Shown: piece after piece, positions 35,040-43,611 of the stretch
How positions within the stretch are numbered: position 1 is the stretch's first letter
Layout: the number at the start of each line of letters is the position of its first letter
Origin: Limivicinus sp963617275
GTDB taxonomy: Bacteria > Bacillota > Clostridia > Oscillospirales > Oscillospiraceae
DNA length: 64,000 nt
Direction: 5' to 3'
Assembly (NCBI GenBank): GCA_963617275.1
Contig: CAVENX010000020.1
Span: 124,001 to 188,000, forward strand
Program-made: the position numbers and the translations under genes
Notes under the pieces: generated by a model
What the model saw: the letters and a program-made list of their open reading frames with translations, nothing else
What the model was told of the DNA's origin: nothing
Database searches by the model: none

Positions 35040-36071
35040 TCACTTCCATAAAAACGGCGGATAGTCGTCCAGATCTCCTCGCAGATGCCTTGCCAACAAG
35101 AGACTCTGCACATAGGGAACAAGCCCCCAGGGAAGCTTCTCCTCCAAAAACGGATGAGCGATTGTTTCCCTTTTGCGCTCCTGCCATTTCTGCAAAAATT
35201 TTTTGCGGCCTGTGTCCGTCAAAAATACGACATCATTCTCCCGAAAATCGAAATCCTCTGGCTTTATGATGCGATTATTGACCATCGTCAGCACAAAGCG
35301 ATCCGCAAAGCAAGGGCGCAGCTCCTCCATTAGATCCAGCGCAAGGGATTCTCGCCCCGGACGGTCCCTGTGAAGAAATCCTACATAGGCATCCAGACCT
35401 ACACTTTCTAAAGCGGAAGCGCAGTCGTGAGCCAGCAGGCTGTATGCGAAGGACAGCATCGCATTGAAGGCATCCAGCGGCGGACGGCGGCTGCGCTCCC
35501 GGAAAAAGAAGGTATCCTTTCCCTGCAAAATCATGTCATCCAGTACACTGAAATAAGCCGTGGCACCGGCACCCTCTATCCCCCGGAGACTGTCGAGTGA
35601 GGTTTCTGCCGTGACCTGCGGCAACAGCCCCTGTAACTGCTGCGACACCGCCGCAAAGCGCTCGCTGTCGATCCGCATAGCATGATCCCGACGGGTACGC
35701 TCTACGCTCCAACGTGCGTTATATACCTTGCCCAGAATCATCATCCGAGCCACGCAGCAACTCTCAGATGGATCGTCGGCAATACGATATTGTGTCCTCC
35801 GCAGCAGTACATTTCCCTGCATTTGCCCGGAGACGCGGGCGAGAAAGCGTCCTCTCGGCGTACAAAACGCAACGCCGATCTCCCGTTTGGCGCAAGCACC
35901 CAGCAGTGCCGGTGACGCGCCGGAATAGGAAAAGGATACGATACTTTGCAGCGTATGCAGCGGATAGCGGGCAACGGCTTCCCCGCTACGGTTGGCCACC
36001 GCATTCTCACCATCCAGCGAGAGGTACACATCCTCCGATGTGACGAACAATGTATTCAGAAGCTGTCTCAT
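35040..36071 (-). CDS. cas1: CRISPR integrase Cas1 (type I-C)
   Basis: The 343-residue protein begins MRQLLNTLFVTSEDVYLSLD, the beta N-domain of Cas1c. The metal ligands of the C-domain are seen in IEGAGATAYFSV (Glu), GFLHRDRPGRESLALDLMEE (His and Asp region), as in active Cas1. The ATG overlaps the cas4 stop (ATGA), which rules out the longer upstream frame. It forms the spacer integrase with Cas2. Confidence 0.95.
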   Translation of the reverse strand: MRQLLNTLFVTSEDVYLSLDGENAVANRSGEAVARYPLHTLQSIVSFSYSGASPALLGACAKREIGVAFCTPRGRFLARVSGQMQGNVLLRRTQYRIADDPSESCCVARMMILGKVYNARWSVERTRRDHAMRIDSERFAAVSQQLQGLLPQVTAETSLDSLRGIEGAGATAYFSVLDDMILQGKDTFFFRERSRRPPLDAFNAMLSFAYSLLAHDCASALESVGLDAYVGFLHRDRPGRESLALDLMEELRPCFADRFVLTMVNNRIIKPEDFDFRENDVVFLTDTGRKKFLQKWQERKRETIAHPFLEEKLPWGLVPYVQSLLLARHLRGDLDDYPPFLWK

Positions 36072-36730
36072 GGCGTCACCTCCAGATGCTCCCGCAGGTA
36101 GTCGGCAACAGTTCGTTTCCGCATCAGCTTCGGCAGACACAGCTCCTTGAGAGAGCAGGCATTGCAGGCTTTTGTTGGCTTTACCTTCGGCGTCCATCCC
36201 CGCTCATACAGAGCGTGCATCTCCTTGATAAGCGCTTTAACTTCCTGCCGCAGCTCCGGTGTAAATTCGACCTCTGTACGGCGGTGCGTCTCGCCGTAGT
36301 ACAATGCGCCGGTCGAAACCTCACAGCAGAGCATCTCCTCCAGACACATAGCCTGTCCGCAGAGCTGCAAGGCGTCCGAGGTGTCCTGTTTGGGCTTGCC
36401 GCGTTTGTACTCCACCGGGTAAGGCTGCCACAGGCCATCTTTTCCTTTCAGCGGAACGCCGGTGCTGCCGCGATGGAATTCCAGCACATCACAGGCGCCG
36501 GAAACACCCAGGGTCGAGGAGAATATCCGCATATCGCGCGTCACGAGAAGGTCTCCCCTGCTTTCGGTAAAGTCCTTATCATGGGCTCGTTCGTGGAGGA
36601 TTGCGCCGTCTGTGGTGCGGTAATTCTCTGCCCATTGGTTTTCAATATGGATCAGCGCCCATTGCCTGCGGCAGAATTTGAAATGCTGCAAACCGGAAAG
36701 CTGCAAAAAGCTCTCCTCCGGATAGATCAC
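36068..36730 (-). CDS. cas4: Cas4 exonuclease
   Basis: The 220-residue protein has the four Fe-S Cys: FKFCRRQWAL near residue 20 and ACNACSLKELCLP near 190. The RecB-nuclease motif is seen in GACDVLEFHR and PVEYKRGKPK (the Glu and Lys of motifs II-III). Cas4 trims prespacers and selects those with a proper PAM end in type I-C. It overlaps cas7 by four bases. Confidence 0.95.
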   Translation of the reverse strand: MIYPEESFLQLSGLQHFKFCRRQWALIHIENQWAENYRTTDGAILHERAHDKDFTESRGDLLVTRDMRIFSSTLGVSGACDVLEFHRGSTGVPLKGKDGLWQPYPVEYKRGKPKQDTSDALQLCGQAMCLEEMLCCEVSTGALYYGETHRRTEVEFTPELRQEVKALIKEMHALYERGWTPKVKPTKACNACSLKELCLPKLMRKRTVADYLREHLEVTP

Positions 36731-37617
36731 CCCAACCGTGTGTATGTAATGCCGGCGGGCAGAGCCGCTTCATCCACCGTAACGGTGTAGTCATCATAAC
36801 TTCTGGGGGTGGTAATGTCATCCTTGTGAGCGGCCTTCACCAAATCAAACAGTTTATGGGCAGGAGCGCAGCCCAGCTCAGAGTCGTGCTTGAATATGAT
36901 CAGCTCCCGCACGGCCATCTTGCCGCGAGCGGCGGAGTGGTCATTCTCGAACATGTTCAGGATTGCCGTCCACAACAAGTTCAGGTCATCCTCAGAGAAT
37001 CCAGTTGTCTTGCGAGCCAGGTTGGCGGAGACGTAGCCCTCAACACGATACAGACCGTAGGGCACGATGTACTTGCGGCCCATTTCGGTGCCCTTCTTCT
37101 CCGCATCCGCTTCTGTGGTAATGGCTACGCGAGTGATGGTGACTTCCTGGGGCATGATGGGGTCAACGCTGCGGGCAAAGCCCATCTGCACCGGCCCGCG
37201 CACCTGGCCGCAGTTCAGTGCGCCCTTGACAAAGGTGGTCATCACAGCGCCGAAGGTACGGATATCATAGAAATTCCGGCACATGAAGTCCCGCAGCTTT
37301 TCGTCCAGATGTTCGTCCTTCTTTTTGGCATCCTTCAGCTTGTCCGCATCCACTCCCACATAGGCGCAAGCCTCCTTGTCACTGCTGTTAAGGGGCACAC
37401 TGTCCTTGATGTAGATACGGTAGCCCTCCACACCTTCCTTTGCCATCTCCACATAGTTGCGGATCTTGCGCTTCAGACAGACGTCCGTCACCAGACCGTA
37501 GCCGGTCTCCGGGTCTACACGGGGCATGTTGCCCGCATCGGGGTCACCGTTGGGATTGCCGTTCTCCACATCGAAAAATACTACAAATTCATACCGGTTC
37601 TTGATAGGCTCAGACAT
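36727..37617 (-). CDS. cas7: Cas7 (Csd2), type I-C Cascade backbone subunit
   Basis: From the ATG at 37617 (AGGAGGAG before it) the protein has 296 residues. It begins with RYEFVVFFDVENGNPNGDPD, the hallmark N-terminus of Csd2, and has the VRGPVQMGFARSVDPIMPQE block near residue 135. Several copies coat the crRNA spacer. Its first bases overlap the end of cas8c. Confidence 0.97.
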   Translation of the reverse strand: MSEPIKNRYEFVVFFDVENGNPNGDPDAGNMPRVDPETGYGLVTDVCLKRKIRNYVEMAKEGVEGYRIYIKDSVPLNSSDKEACAYVGVDADKLKDAKKKDEHLDEKLRDFMCRNFYDIRTFGAVMTTFVKGALNCGQVRGPVQMGFARSVDPIMPQEVTITRVAITTEADAEKKGTEMGRKYIVPYGLYRVEGYVSANLARKTTGFSEDDLNLLWTAILNMFENDHSAARGKMAVRELIIFKHDSELGCAPAHKLFDLVKAAHKDDITTPRSYDDYTVTVDEAALPAGITYTRLG

Positions 37618-39397
37618 TTTCATTCTCCTCCTTTTTTGTGTACTGCTGATGATAGTAACCAAGATAGAAACAGTTACTCTCTTCTTGTGTAAAGCGCGAA
37701 GGGATGGATTCGGTTATTCGGGCAGAAAGAGCGCCCTTTTCTTCATTTAGTTTTCTTCCCAACCCGGGTTTATCACGTAAAAGCTTTTTTGCATGATATT
37801 CGTTTAACGGAAAGAGCTTGGAAAATGCACTTTTAGGCGTAGAAGCCGCTGCATTAAAGTAGCTGTCCTTTATACTGCGATTCAGCGACCAATCGGCAGA
37901 AGCTAATTGAATTTCCTCCATAACTCTAAATAGCCGTCCCAAAACATATGGCATATAGTTACACGCATCGTTCAGTTTCACCCCAGTCACCTCCGAAATA
38001 AAATGATGTTCCGCGTCGATTCGATCTGCGTATTTGCGCTTCAAATACGCCTTGATGATGGCCGCCCGCCCCCATGTGATGTTCCGCTCCGCACGGATAC
38101 GGAGCATGACGGCTTCCAGCAGCGACGCGGGATAGAGTCCGCCGGAAAATACGGCCCGTGCTGTGGCGCCCGCCATAGCAGGCGAAGGAGATTTGTCCTT
38201 GGCATTGGGATTCACCGTCTCCCGCAGCAGCGCCCACAGGTACAGCACACCGGGCTTTGCGTTTGCAGGCCTCACGATCTCAAGCCGCTCATAGTGCTCG
38301 TTAACGTTCCGCATCAGCTTGCCGAAGCTGTCACGCAGAAAGAAGCGAACAGATAGTCGAGCCGCATTAGGCGCCAGTCCCAGAATGTAAAATGTGCGGT
38401 TTGGATCAACGCCCAAGTCAGCGCATGGCCGCCCCGCTGCCAGTTCCCTCAAGGCCGCGCGCAGGTCGTTATCCGATATGGTCGTTGGCATATTGTCGGA
38501 CATGAAGGACATGAACAAGTCCTGATAAACCGGCTCCGCGCCTTCTGCCCAGCAGATGATAGTGGTGTCACCGATGACCTGCACATTGTCTCTGTCCGCC
38601 AGCAGATGGTTCAACGCAGCGGTGTAAGCGAAAGCGGCGTATTTGCTCACTGGCGCGTTATAGTTCTGCTCGTGTCCATAAGACGATTCGGAATCATTGT
38701 TAAAACTCACAAGAGCATTTCCCATAGTTTGAAATCCATCTTTAGGACTGCCCTTAACTTTTGGGTGCGTTCGAGCAATTTCTTGATTGAACAAGCCTGT
38801 TGCCAAGCATTGCATCCACTTCGTATCTTTGCAAGGCTTTTTCCAATACTGCTGCCATGCATCACAAATAGCCTTATCTTCCTGCGGATAGATTCCATCT
38901 ACGCGGAACAGCAAATTTCCGCCTGCGATGATCGTCTCGTACTGTCCGGACAAGGCGGGGTGTTCCATCGCTTTTTCCGGCTGCCAGCTATCGAAGAAAG
39001 CCAGAATTGCCTTGGCAATCGGAGAATTCACGCCATCCAATATGGTATGGTGCAGATTTGCAGCTGTAGAAAAAGCAATTATACTATGCTTACTAGGCTT
39101 AATGTTACACTTTTGGTCAACGCCGAGAAAATGGCTCGAATCTTCCCATAGGAAATTGGATAGCAAATATGAATTTGACGTCTTTTCCACCGCTGACGGC
39201 AGGATCATTGACTGCGGACGCAAGACCGTCTTTTTCCCCATTGTTACTTCTTCCATAGTAGGGATCACCTGCGTCACCTGTCCGTTTTTGTCCAGACACA
39301 GGGCAAAACTGATTTTTGCCGGACTCCAGCCGGGAGCGGCAATCTCTCCGCGCTTGAGAAGATCCTCATAATACCGCGTCAGCGCTTGCAGGATCAT
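37610..39397 (-). CDS. cas8c: Cas8c (Csd1), large subunit of type I-C Cascade
   Basis: The 595-residue protein has the Csd1 features: an N-terminal MILQALTRYYEDLLKRGEIA and FYILGLAPNAARLSVRFF near residue 330. Type I-C Cas8c recognises the PAM, and an internal start is known to give the small Cas11 subunit; a suitable internal Met near the C-terminal third cannot be chosen by eye. The start overlaps the cas5c stop (ATGA). Confidence 0.96.
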   Translation of the reverse strand: MILQALTRYYEDLLKRGEIAAPGWSPAKISFALCLDKNGQVTQVIPTMEEVTMGKKTVLRPQSMILPSAVEKTSNSYLLSNFLWEDSSHFLGVDQKCNIKPSKHSIIAFSTAANLHHTILDGVNSPIAKAILAFFDSWQPEKAMEHPALSGQYETIIAGGNLLFRVDGIYPQEDKAICDAWQQYWKKPCKDTKWMQCLATGLFNQEIARTHPKVKGSPKDGFQTMGNALVSFNNDSESSYGHEQNYNAPVSKYAAFAYTAALNHLLADRDNVQVIGDTTIICWAEGAEPVYQDLFMSFMSDNMPTTISDNDLRAALRELAAGRPCADLGVDPNRTFYILGLAPNAARLSVRFFLRDSFGKLMRNVNEHYERLEIVRPANAKPGVLYLWALLRETVNPNAKDKSPSPAMAGATARAVFSGGLYPASLLEAVMLRIRAERNITWGRAAIIKAYLKRKYADRIDAEHHFISEVTGVKLNDACNYMPYVLGRLFRVMEEIQLASADWSLNRSIKDSYFNAAASTPKSAFSKLFPLNEYHAKKLLRDKPGLGRKLNEEKGALSARITESIPSRFTQEESNCFYLGYYHQQYTKKEENENV

Positions 39398-40056
39398 CCC
39401 CTCACCTCCTCACTGTCCCATGGAGGCACGACCATCACGCCGTCCGCCAAGCTGGCACGGAAAAATCTTGGCGCGATGTTCTGAGGATCGGCATAGTCCA
39501 TATCCAGCAGCATCCATCCCAGATCACGGGCACCCTTCAATTCTTCCGGACATGGCGGCAGCTCCGTACAGCGGCGGAAATGAGCAGGAAACTCCCGTGT
39601 ACCGAAATATGGCGCGCTGTAACATTGCCCCGCTTCCAGCCGTCGCTTGATGATGTCCTGAAATTTTCCGGCATTGTCGCCGGGTGCCGCGTTCTCCGTC
39701 AGGACAAAATGGGCATCGATCACATAATGCACATCCCGCAGCACCATAGCTGCCCGCTGCTGGATGCTCTCCGGCGTGGCAAGATACAGCTCACCTTGTC
39801 CTTTTTCCATGACGATTTTTACCTTGCGGGCGCTGATGGTGTCTTTCACCTCATTGCGGCGAATGTTGGTGAAGCGAATGGGGCTGCACACACGGATTTG
39901 GTCAATGCGCCATTTCATACCTGGGTGCCAGTAAATGCTTTCCAGCAGTCCGCGAGCCGCCGACGGTGTCATGACGTCATAGCTGACGCGCTCCGTTTTC
40001 ATTTCCGGCCGTGTGAAAAGCGCGTAATCGCCCCACACTTCCACTTGTATCGCCAT
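39394..40056 (-). CDS. cas5c: Cas5c, pre-crRNA endonuclease of type I-C
   Basis: The 220-residue protein begins VEVWGDYALFTRPEMKTERV and contains TPSAARGLLESIYWHPGM, the conserved Cas5c region. Type I-C lacks Cas6, and Cas5c cuts the repeat hairpin itself. The catalytic Tyr-Lys-His set cannot be verified residue by residue here, but YDVMTPSA and the RRNEV segment match the family. No cas6 gene is present, as expected. Confidence 0.95.
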   Translation of the reverse strand: MAIQVEVWGDYALFTRPEMKTERVSYDVMTPSAARGLLESIYWHPGMKWRIDQIRVCSPIRFTNIRRNEVKDTISARKVKIVMEKGQGELYLATPESIQQRAAMVLRDVHYVIDAHFVLTENAAPGDNAGKFQDIIKRRLEAGQCYSAPYFGTREFPAHFRRCTELPPCPEELKGARDLGWMLLDMDYADPQNIAPRFFRASLADGVMVVPPWDSEEVRG

Positions 40057-40122
40057 AAGATCACTCCCCTCTTTTTATTTGTAAATATAGTTTAAATGAT
40101 ATGGTGTCCAATAAAACGGACA

Positions 40123-42303
40123 TTAGATAAATTCCGCCTTACCTGCCTCCGGCTCCAGAGACAGGCCCATAGTCTCGCTGTACAGCGTTAAATCTGTCAA
40201 TATCGCGCTGTCACCATCCAACATGGGAACGTCCTGCGCCGTCAGCAGCGCCCCAGCATTATACAGCGCCTGAAAGTGCTTATCATATACGGAAACGGCA
40301 TAGCGACCCAGCTTACGGTATAGACTCTTGGAGCACTCACCGTCTTGCAGACGCTGAAGCAGTGCCGCGCCCTCGCCATAGGGAATGTAGACGGTATATG
40401 TATTCCGGTCGATGAGATGAAATGTCTCCGCCACCGTCCGGAACGGAAATTCACAGCCCTCGATACCCTGCGTAAATGCTTTGATAATGTCCTGCTTGTC
40501 CAGAGCATCACCGGTCAGATCGCGCAGACTGTGAAAGTACCGAGTCATTGTCTCAGGCGCGGCAGGATCACGATCATCGCCCAACGCTTCTCTGGCTGCG
40601 CCGACGGCGGCCTGGAACAATAGCGGCGGCAGCTCCGTCCGTTCAAAGATTGTGACAATGCTCTCATTCACAGGACGCTTTCCTTCACGGTTGCAGCGCC
40701 CCGCCGCCTGCATAACGGAATCCAGCCCCGCCAATTCCCGGTAGACAGCGGGAAAATCCACATCGACGCCCGCTTCGATTAACGAAGTGGACACCACCCG
40801 GCATGTTTTGCCCTGCTTCAGTCGTTCTCTGATCTCACCAAGCAGTGCCTGACGCTGGGCGGGAATCATCAGTGTGGACAAGTGGTAGCTGCCCTCCGGC
40901 GGCAGCAGCGCGTATACGTTTTGAGCCGCTTTGCGGCTATTGACGATGCAGAGGACTTGCCGCTGCTTACTCAGCTGTTCCGCAAGCACTTCGTCCGTCA
41001 GCGTTCCGGTCTGTCGGAATGTCACACGGCGGAAACGGTCATACAACGCTCCCGTCTGCGGACAAAGTTCCGTCACTGGACAGCTTGGCGCATAGGTATG
41101 CAGCAGATCGTCCAGCGATGGCTGCGTTGCAGTGCAAAGCACCACTGTAGAATGAAACTGCTCCGCCAGCGAAGCCATGGCCGCCACACAGGGCCGCAGA
41201 TGCGGCAGCGGCAGCATCTGCGCCTCGTCAAAGATGATGACGCTGTTGGCCAGATTGTGCAGCTTACGGCATTGAGAAGAGCGGGCGGCATACACGGACT
41301 CAAAAAACTGCACTGCCGTGGTCACCACTACCGGCATATCCCAATTTTCCGTGGCCAGCGCTTTCCGGACTGCCTCCGCCGGTGCGCCGTCGGAGAGATC
41401 AAACTGCACGCCGGAATGGTGTTCCAGCACATTGCCGCTCCCCAGAATATTCCTGAACACCTGAGCATTCTGGTCGATGATGGAAGTATACGGAATGACG
41501 TAGATCACCCGCTGCATCCCATGCTCTGCCGCATGATGCAGCGCAAAAGCCAGCGACGCCACAGTCTTTCCACCGCCGGTAGGGACGGTCAGCGTGTAAA
41601 CGCCTTTTGGTTTACTCCCAGCTTCTATACAGGTACCCAGTATCTCACAGCGCAGCCGGTTCAGCTCTGTCTTGGGTTGCTGCCACGGCTCGATATACAC
41701 TTGCAGCCGCTCCAGCAACATGGGGATATCATCATATCCTCCCCGCCCCCGCTCGCCGTTCATGAACTGCTCTGTATCCAGGAAATCGGCGTCCACCAGA
41801 CAGGAATAGAGCATTCTTGTCCAGAAAGACGCTTGCAAGGGAGCTAACTTTTGCGCCGCTGAGGCCATCGGAGGCGGTAATTTCACGCCGCTGTCACCGC
41901 AGCGCTCCAGGCACTGTTCCTCTCGTCCTTTCATCAGTCTGCCATAGAAGGTGCCATCGTCTTTCCGAGCCGTCCGCATATTGCCGAAGTCCTGCAGGCC
42001 TCCGTGATGCCCCGCCACACAGGCGGATGCATAGCGGTTTCTCCGTATGGCACAAGCTACCGCGCCTGCTGTAGCATGGTCGACAATGGGGCCATCATTC
42101 AGCAGACGATCTTGAAAAGCGTCTGTGCATTTGCCAATGTCATGTGTCAGTCCTGCCAGTTCCCCGTCGGCCTCCACCCCAAATGCTGCCGCAAATTTAC
42201 GGCACAGCTCAGCCGTGCCCGTCAGATGCTGGGCGACCGTCTGATATTTCTCACTGCCATCGGCATTTTCCCGAACATGTGCATAGTACTGCAAAACCAT
42301 CAC
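40123..42303 (-). CDS. cas3: Cas3 HD nuclease-helicase (type I-C)
   Basis: The 726-residue protein has an N-terminal HD nuclease (HLTGTAELCRKF, LTHDIGKCTDAF near residue 51, VDHATAGAVA near 75, AGHHGG near 97). Then come superfamily 2 helicase motifs: TGGGKTVASLAFALHHA (Walker A) near 242, IIFDEAQMLP near 355 and LCTATQPS near 387. It is complete and should cut target DNA after Cascade binding. GTG at 42303 and ATG at 42300 are both possible starts. Confidence 0.97.
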   Translation of the reverse strand: MMVLQYYAHVRENADGSEKYQTVAQHLTGTAELCRKFAAAFGVEADGELAGLTHDIGKCTDAFQDRLLNDGPIVDHATAGAVACAIRRNRYASACVAGHHGGLQDFGNMRTARKDDGTFYGRLMKGREEQCLERCGDSGVKLPPPMASAAQKLAPLQASFWTRMLYSCLVDADFLDTEQFMNGERGRGGYDDIPMLLERLQVYIEPWQQPKTELNRLRCEILGTCIEAGSKPKGVYTLTVPTGGGKTVASLAFALHHAAEHGMQRVIYVIPYTSIIDQNAQVFRNILGSGNVLEHHSGVQFDLSDGAPAEAVRKALATENWDMPVVVTTAVQFFESVYAARSSQCRKLHNLANSVIIFDEAQMLPLPHLRPCVAAMASLAEQFHSTVVLCTATQPSLDDLLHTYAPSCPVTELCPQTGALYDRFRRVTFRQTGTLTDEVLAEQLSKQRQVLCIVNSRKAAQNVYALLPPEGSYHLSTLMIPAQRQALLGEIRERLKQGKTCRVVSTSLIEAGVDVDFPAVYRELAGLDSVMQAAGRCNREGKRPVNESIVTIFERTELPPLLFQAAVGAAREALGDDRDPAAPETMTRYFHSLRDLTGDALDKQDIIKAFTQGIEGCEFPFRTVAETFHLIDRNTYTVYIPYGEGAALLQRLQDGECSKSLYRKLGRYAVSVYDKHFQALYNAGALLTAQDVPMLDGDSAILTDLTLYSETMGLSLEPEAGKAEFI

Positions 42304-42319
42304 TCCTTCTACGCTCGAT

Positions 42320-42715
42320 TCACTTCTCTCCTTGAAATAACTTACAGTTCTTCCGCCTCAAATGTCGTATGTCCCTCGTAATAGCAGCTGTGATCGATGC
42401 CCTTCGTGAATTCACGTCGCTGGTAAGGGCGTCTTTCAGCAGCACCTTGCTCTCTATGTCTTTAATTGGGCTGCGCTCCATAGCAAGAAGATAATCCGCC
42501 TTATCTGCTCTGCTCCAGTCCGCCGCCTGACCGTTGCGGATTTTCAGTATCAAGTCAAGCCAGACGCGTGTGCTGCGGCCGTTGCCCTCGCGTAACGGAT
42601 TGGCGGCATTCATCTCGACATACTTCTCGATGATTACGTCATAGGCGGCCTGCGGCATTACCATCGTAAATATGTGCCATATTATTACGCTGTGACAGCA
42701 TATCCAAACACACAC
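42320..42715 (-). pseudogene. Truncated Fic family protein with mutated active site
   Basis: The 131-codon frame contains the end of a Fic domain: YVEMNAANPLREGNGRSTRVWLDLIL. The canonical HPF[D/E]GNGR motif reads NPLREGNGR, so the catalytic His is Asn. The following YLLAMERSPIKDIESK block is typical of a Firmicute Fic subfamily. The N-terminal half of the domain is missing, and the first 17 codons look random. It lies just upstream of cas3 on the same strand. AMP transfer seems impossible; a decayed toxin gene is the simplest view. Confidence 0.75.
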
Positions 42716-42811
42716 ATCTTGCGTTCTCTGGCTCGGCGTCCGCGGGGCGCCCTACTTCTCTGCTGCCTGTGTGATGGGCATATATTCTATGTACACTGCC
42801 CTTCTCAAAAT

Positions 42812-42847
42812 AACAAAAACAGTCCTGCATAAAGTACAGGACTGTTT
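42812..42847 (-). terminator. Hairpin with T tract in the cas operon leader
   Basis: AAACAGTCCTG pairs perfectly with CAGGACTGTTT over a 9-base loop, and on the reverse strand a TTTTTGTTATTTT tail follows. It lies 55-90 bases after the predicted transcription start at about 42902, so it would end a short RNA or attenuate the fic-cas message. Confidence 0.7.
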
Positions 42848-42909
42848 GATAGCGCGCCCGGTGATTTGCCCTGCCGCGTTTTTTTATTGTATATTTTATA
42901 TTATCATAT

Positions 42910-42938
42910 ATAATATATTTTTTCTGTAAAAAAGTCAA
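42910..42938 (-). promoter_or_regulatory. Strong sigma-A promoter facing the cas operon
   Basis: Reverse strand TTGACT, a 17-base spacer and TATTAT in very AT-rich DNA. It is the only clear promoter between attR and cas3. Confidence 0.7.
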
Positions 42939-43107
42939 GCAAAATGTGCCTTTCTATACATGAAATTTGCATATGAACGGGATTTTCCAGCGCACGCGAT
43001 CGTCTCAATGCTGACGTAGATGTAGGTATTTCCCTCACGATTCCGTCAGAAATTCCGGCCGGAAAGCTATGTATCTTTATCATGCTTGTCCTCATATTTG
43101 ATACATT

Positions 43108-43134
43108 GGAACATTTCCGATGCTTCTCTGGGTA
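43108..43134. other. attR: right junction of the element
   Basis: The element arm GGAACATTTCCGATGCTTCTC is followed by TG and GGTA (43131-43134), after which cotJC continues with CAGAAGAACTC. Joined with attL, the element ends rebuild a symmetric attP whose centre reads CTTCTCTGGGTAGAGAAG. Confidence 0.9.
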
Positions 43135-43541
43135 CAGAAGAACTCTGTCACTTAGAAATGGTTGGGGCTATCGTCCACCAGCTCACACGGGATCTGACAC
43201 CGGACGAAATAAAGCGCGCAGGCTTTGACGCATATTTTGTTGATCATACTGCCGGAATATACCCCACGTCCGCATCAGGTTCACCGTGGAACGCAGCCGG
43301 GATAGGTGTCAAGGGCGACGTACTTGCAGATCTGAACGAAGACCTTGCAGCAGAACAGAAAGCAAGAGTCACCTATGACAATATTCTTCGTTTAAGCGAT
43401 GATCCGGATGTGAACGACGTAATACGCTTTCTGAGAGAGCGGGAAATAGTCCATTACCAGCGTTTCGGCGAGGGTTTGCGTCTTGCCATGGATAGACTTG
43501 ACAGCAAAAATTATTACTCCTGCAATCCGGCGTTTGATTAA
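43131..43541 (+). pseudogene. cotJC: cotJC, 3' part, separated by the element
   Basis: From GGTACAGAAGAA the frame encodes GTEELCHLEMVGAIVHQL, including the Glu and Glu-x-x-His metal ligands, and continues to YYSCNPAFD and a stop at 43541. Later ligands are visible in VHYQRFGE. This is the C-terminal two thirds of CotJC. Frame-open sequence further upstream (from 43086) belongs to the element and has no ribosome binding site. The joined gene would give 197 residues, the normal CotJC size. Confidence 0.95.
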
Positions 43542-43570
43542 AACCGAAAACTATATCTTGCAGTCTTTAT

Positions 43571-43606
43571 GCCCCTCCGATGTCGGACACACGACATTGG
43601 AGGGGC
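43571..43606 (+). terminator. Terminator after cotJC
   Basis: GCCCCTCCGATGTCG pairs with CGACATTGGAGGGGC (one G-T pair) over a 6-base loop, 30 bases after the cotJC stop. Confidence 0.75.
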
Positions 43607-43611
43607 ATATC

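Larger units (their letters stand above)
28461..43131. mobile_element. 14.67-kb serine-recombinase element carrying type I-C CRISPR-Cas, inserted in cotJC
   Basis: The ends are fixed by three things. First, the two cotJC parts join in frame at the shared GGTA. Second, the element-side sequences at both ends are inverted copies (19 of 21). Third, a large serine recombinase lies against one end, as usual. Contents in order: recombinase, small candidate partner protein, palindrome, CRISPR array, cas2-cas1-cas4-cas7-cas8c-cas5c-cas3, Fic remnant, promoter. Everything that can be read is on the reverse strand, opposite to cotJC. No transfer, replication or capsid genes are seen, so it is a compact integrating island rather than a phage or conjugative element. 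Confidence 0.92.

Noticed and set aside
42639..42938. Reverse frame of 99 codons between attR and the Fic remnant
   Set aside because: It runs over the promoter and the terminator-like hairpin and has no similarity or ribosome binding site. Its last part overlaps the Fic remnant in another frame.
43086..43130. Apparent start of a separate 151-residue gene (MSSYLIHWNISDAS...)
   Set aside because: These codons are element sequence read in the cotJC frame; there is no ribosome binding site and the rest is plainly the cotJC C-terminal part.
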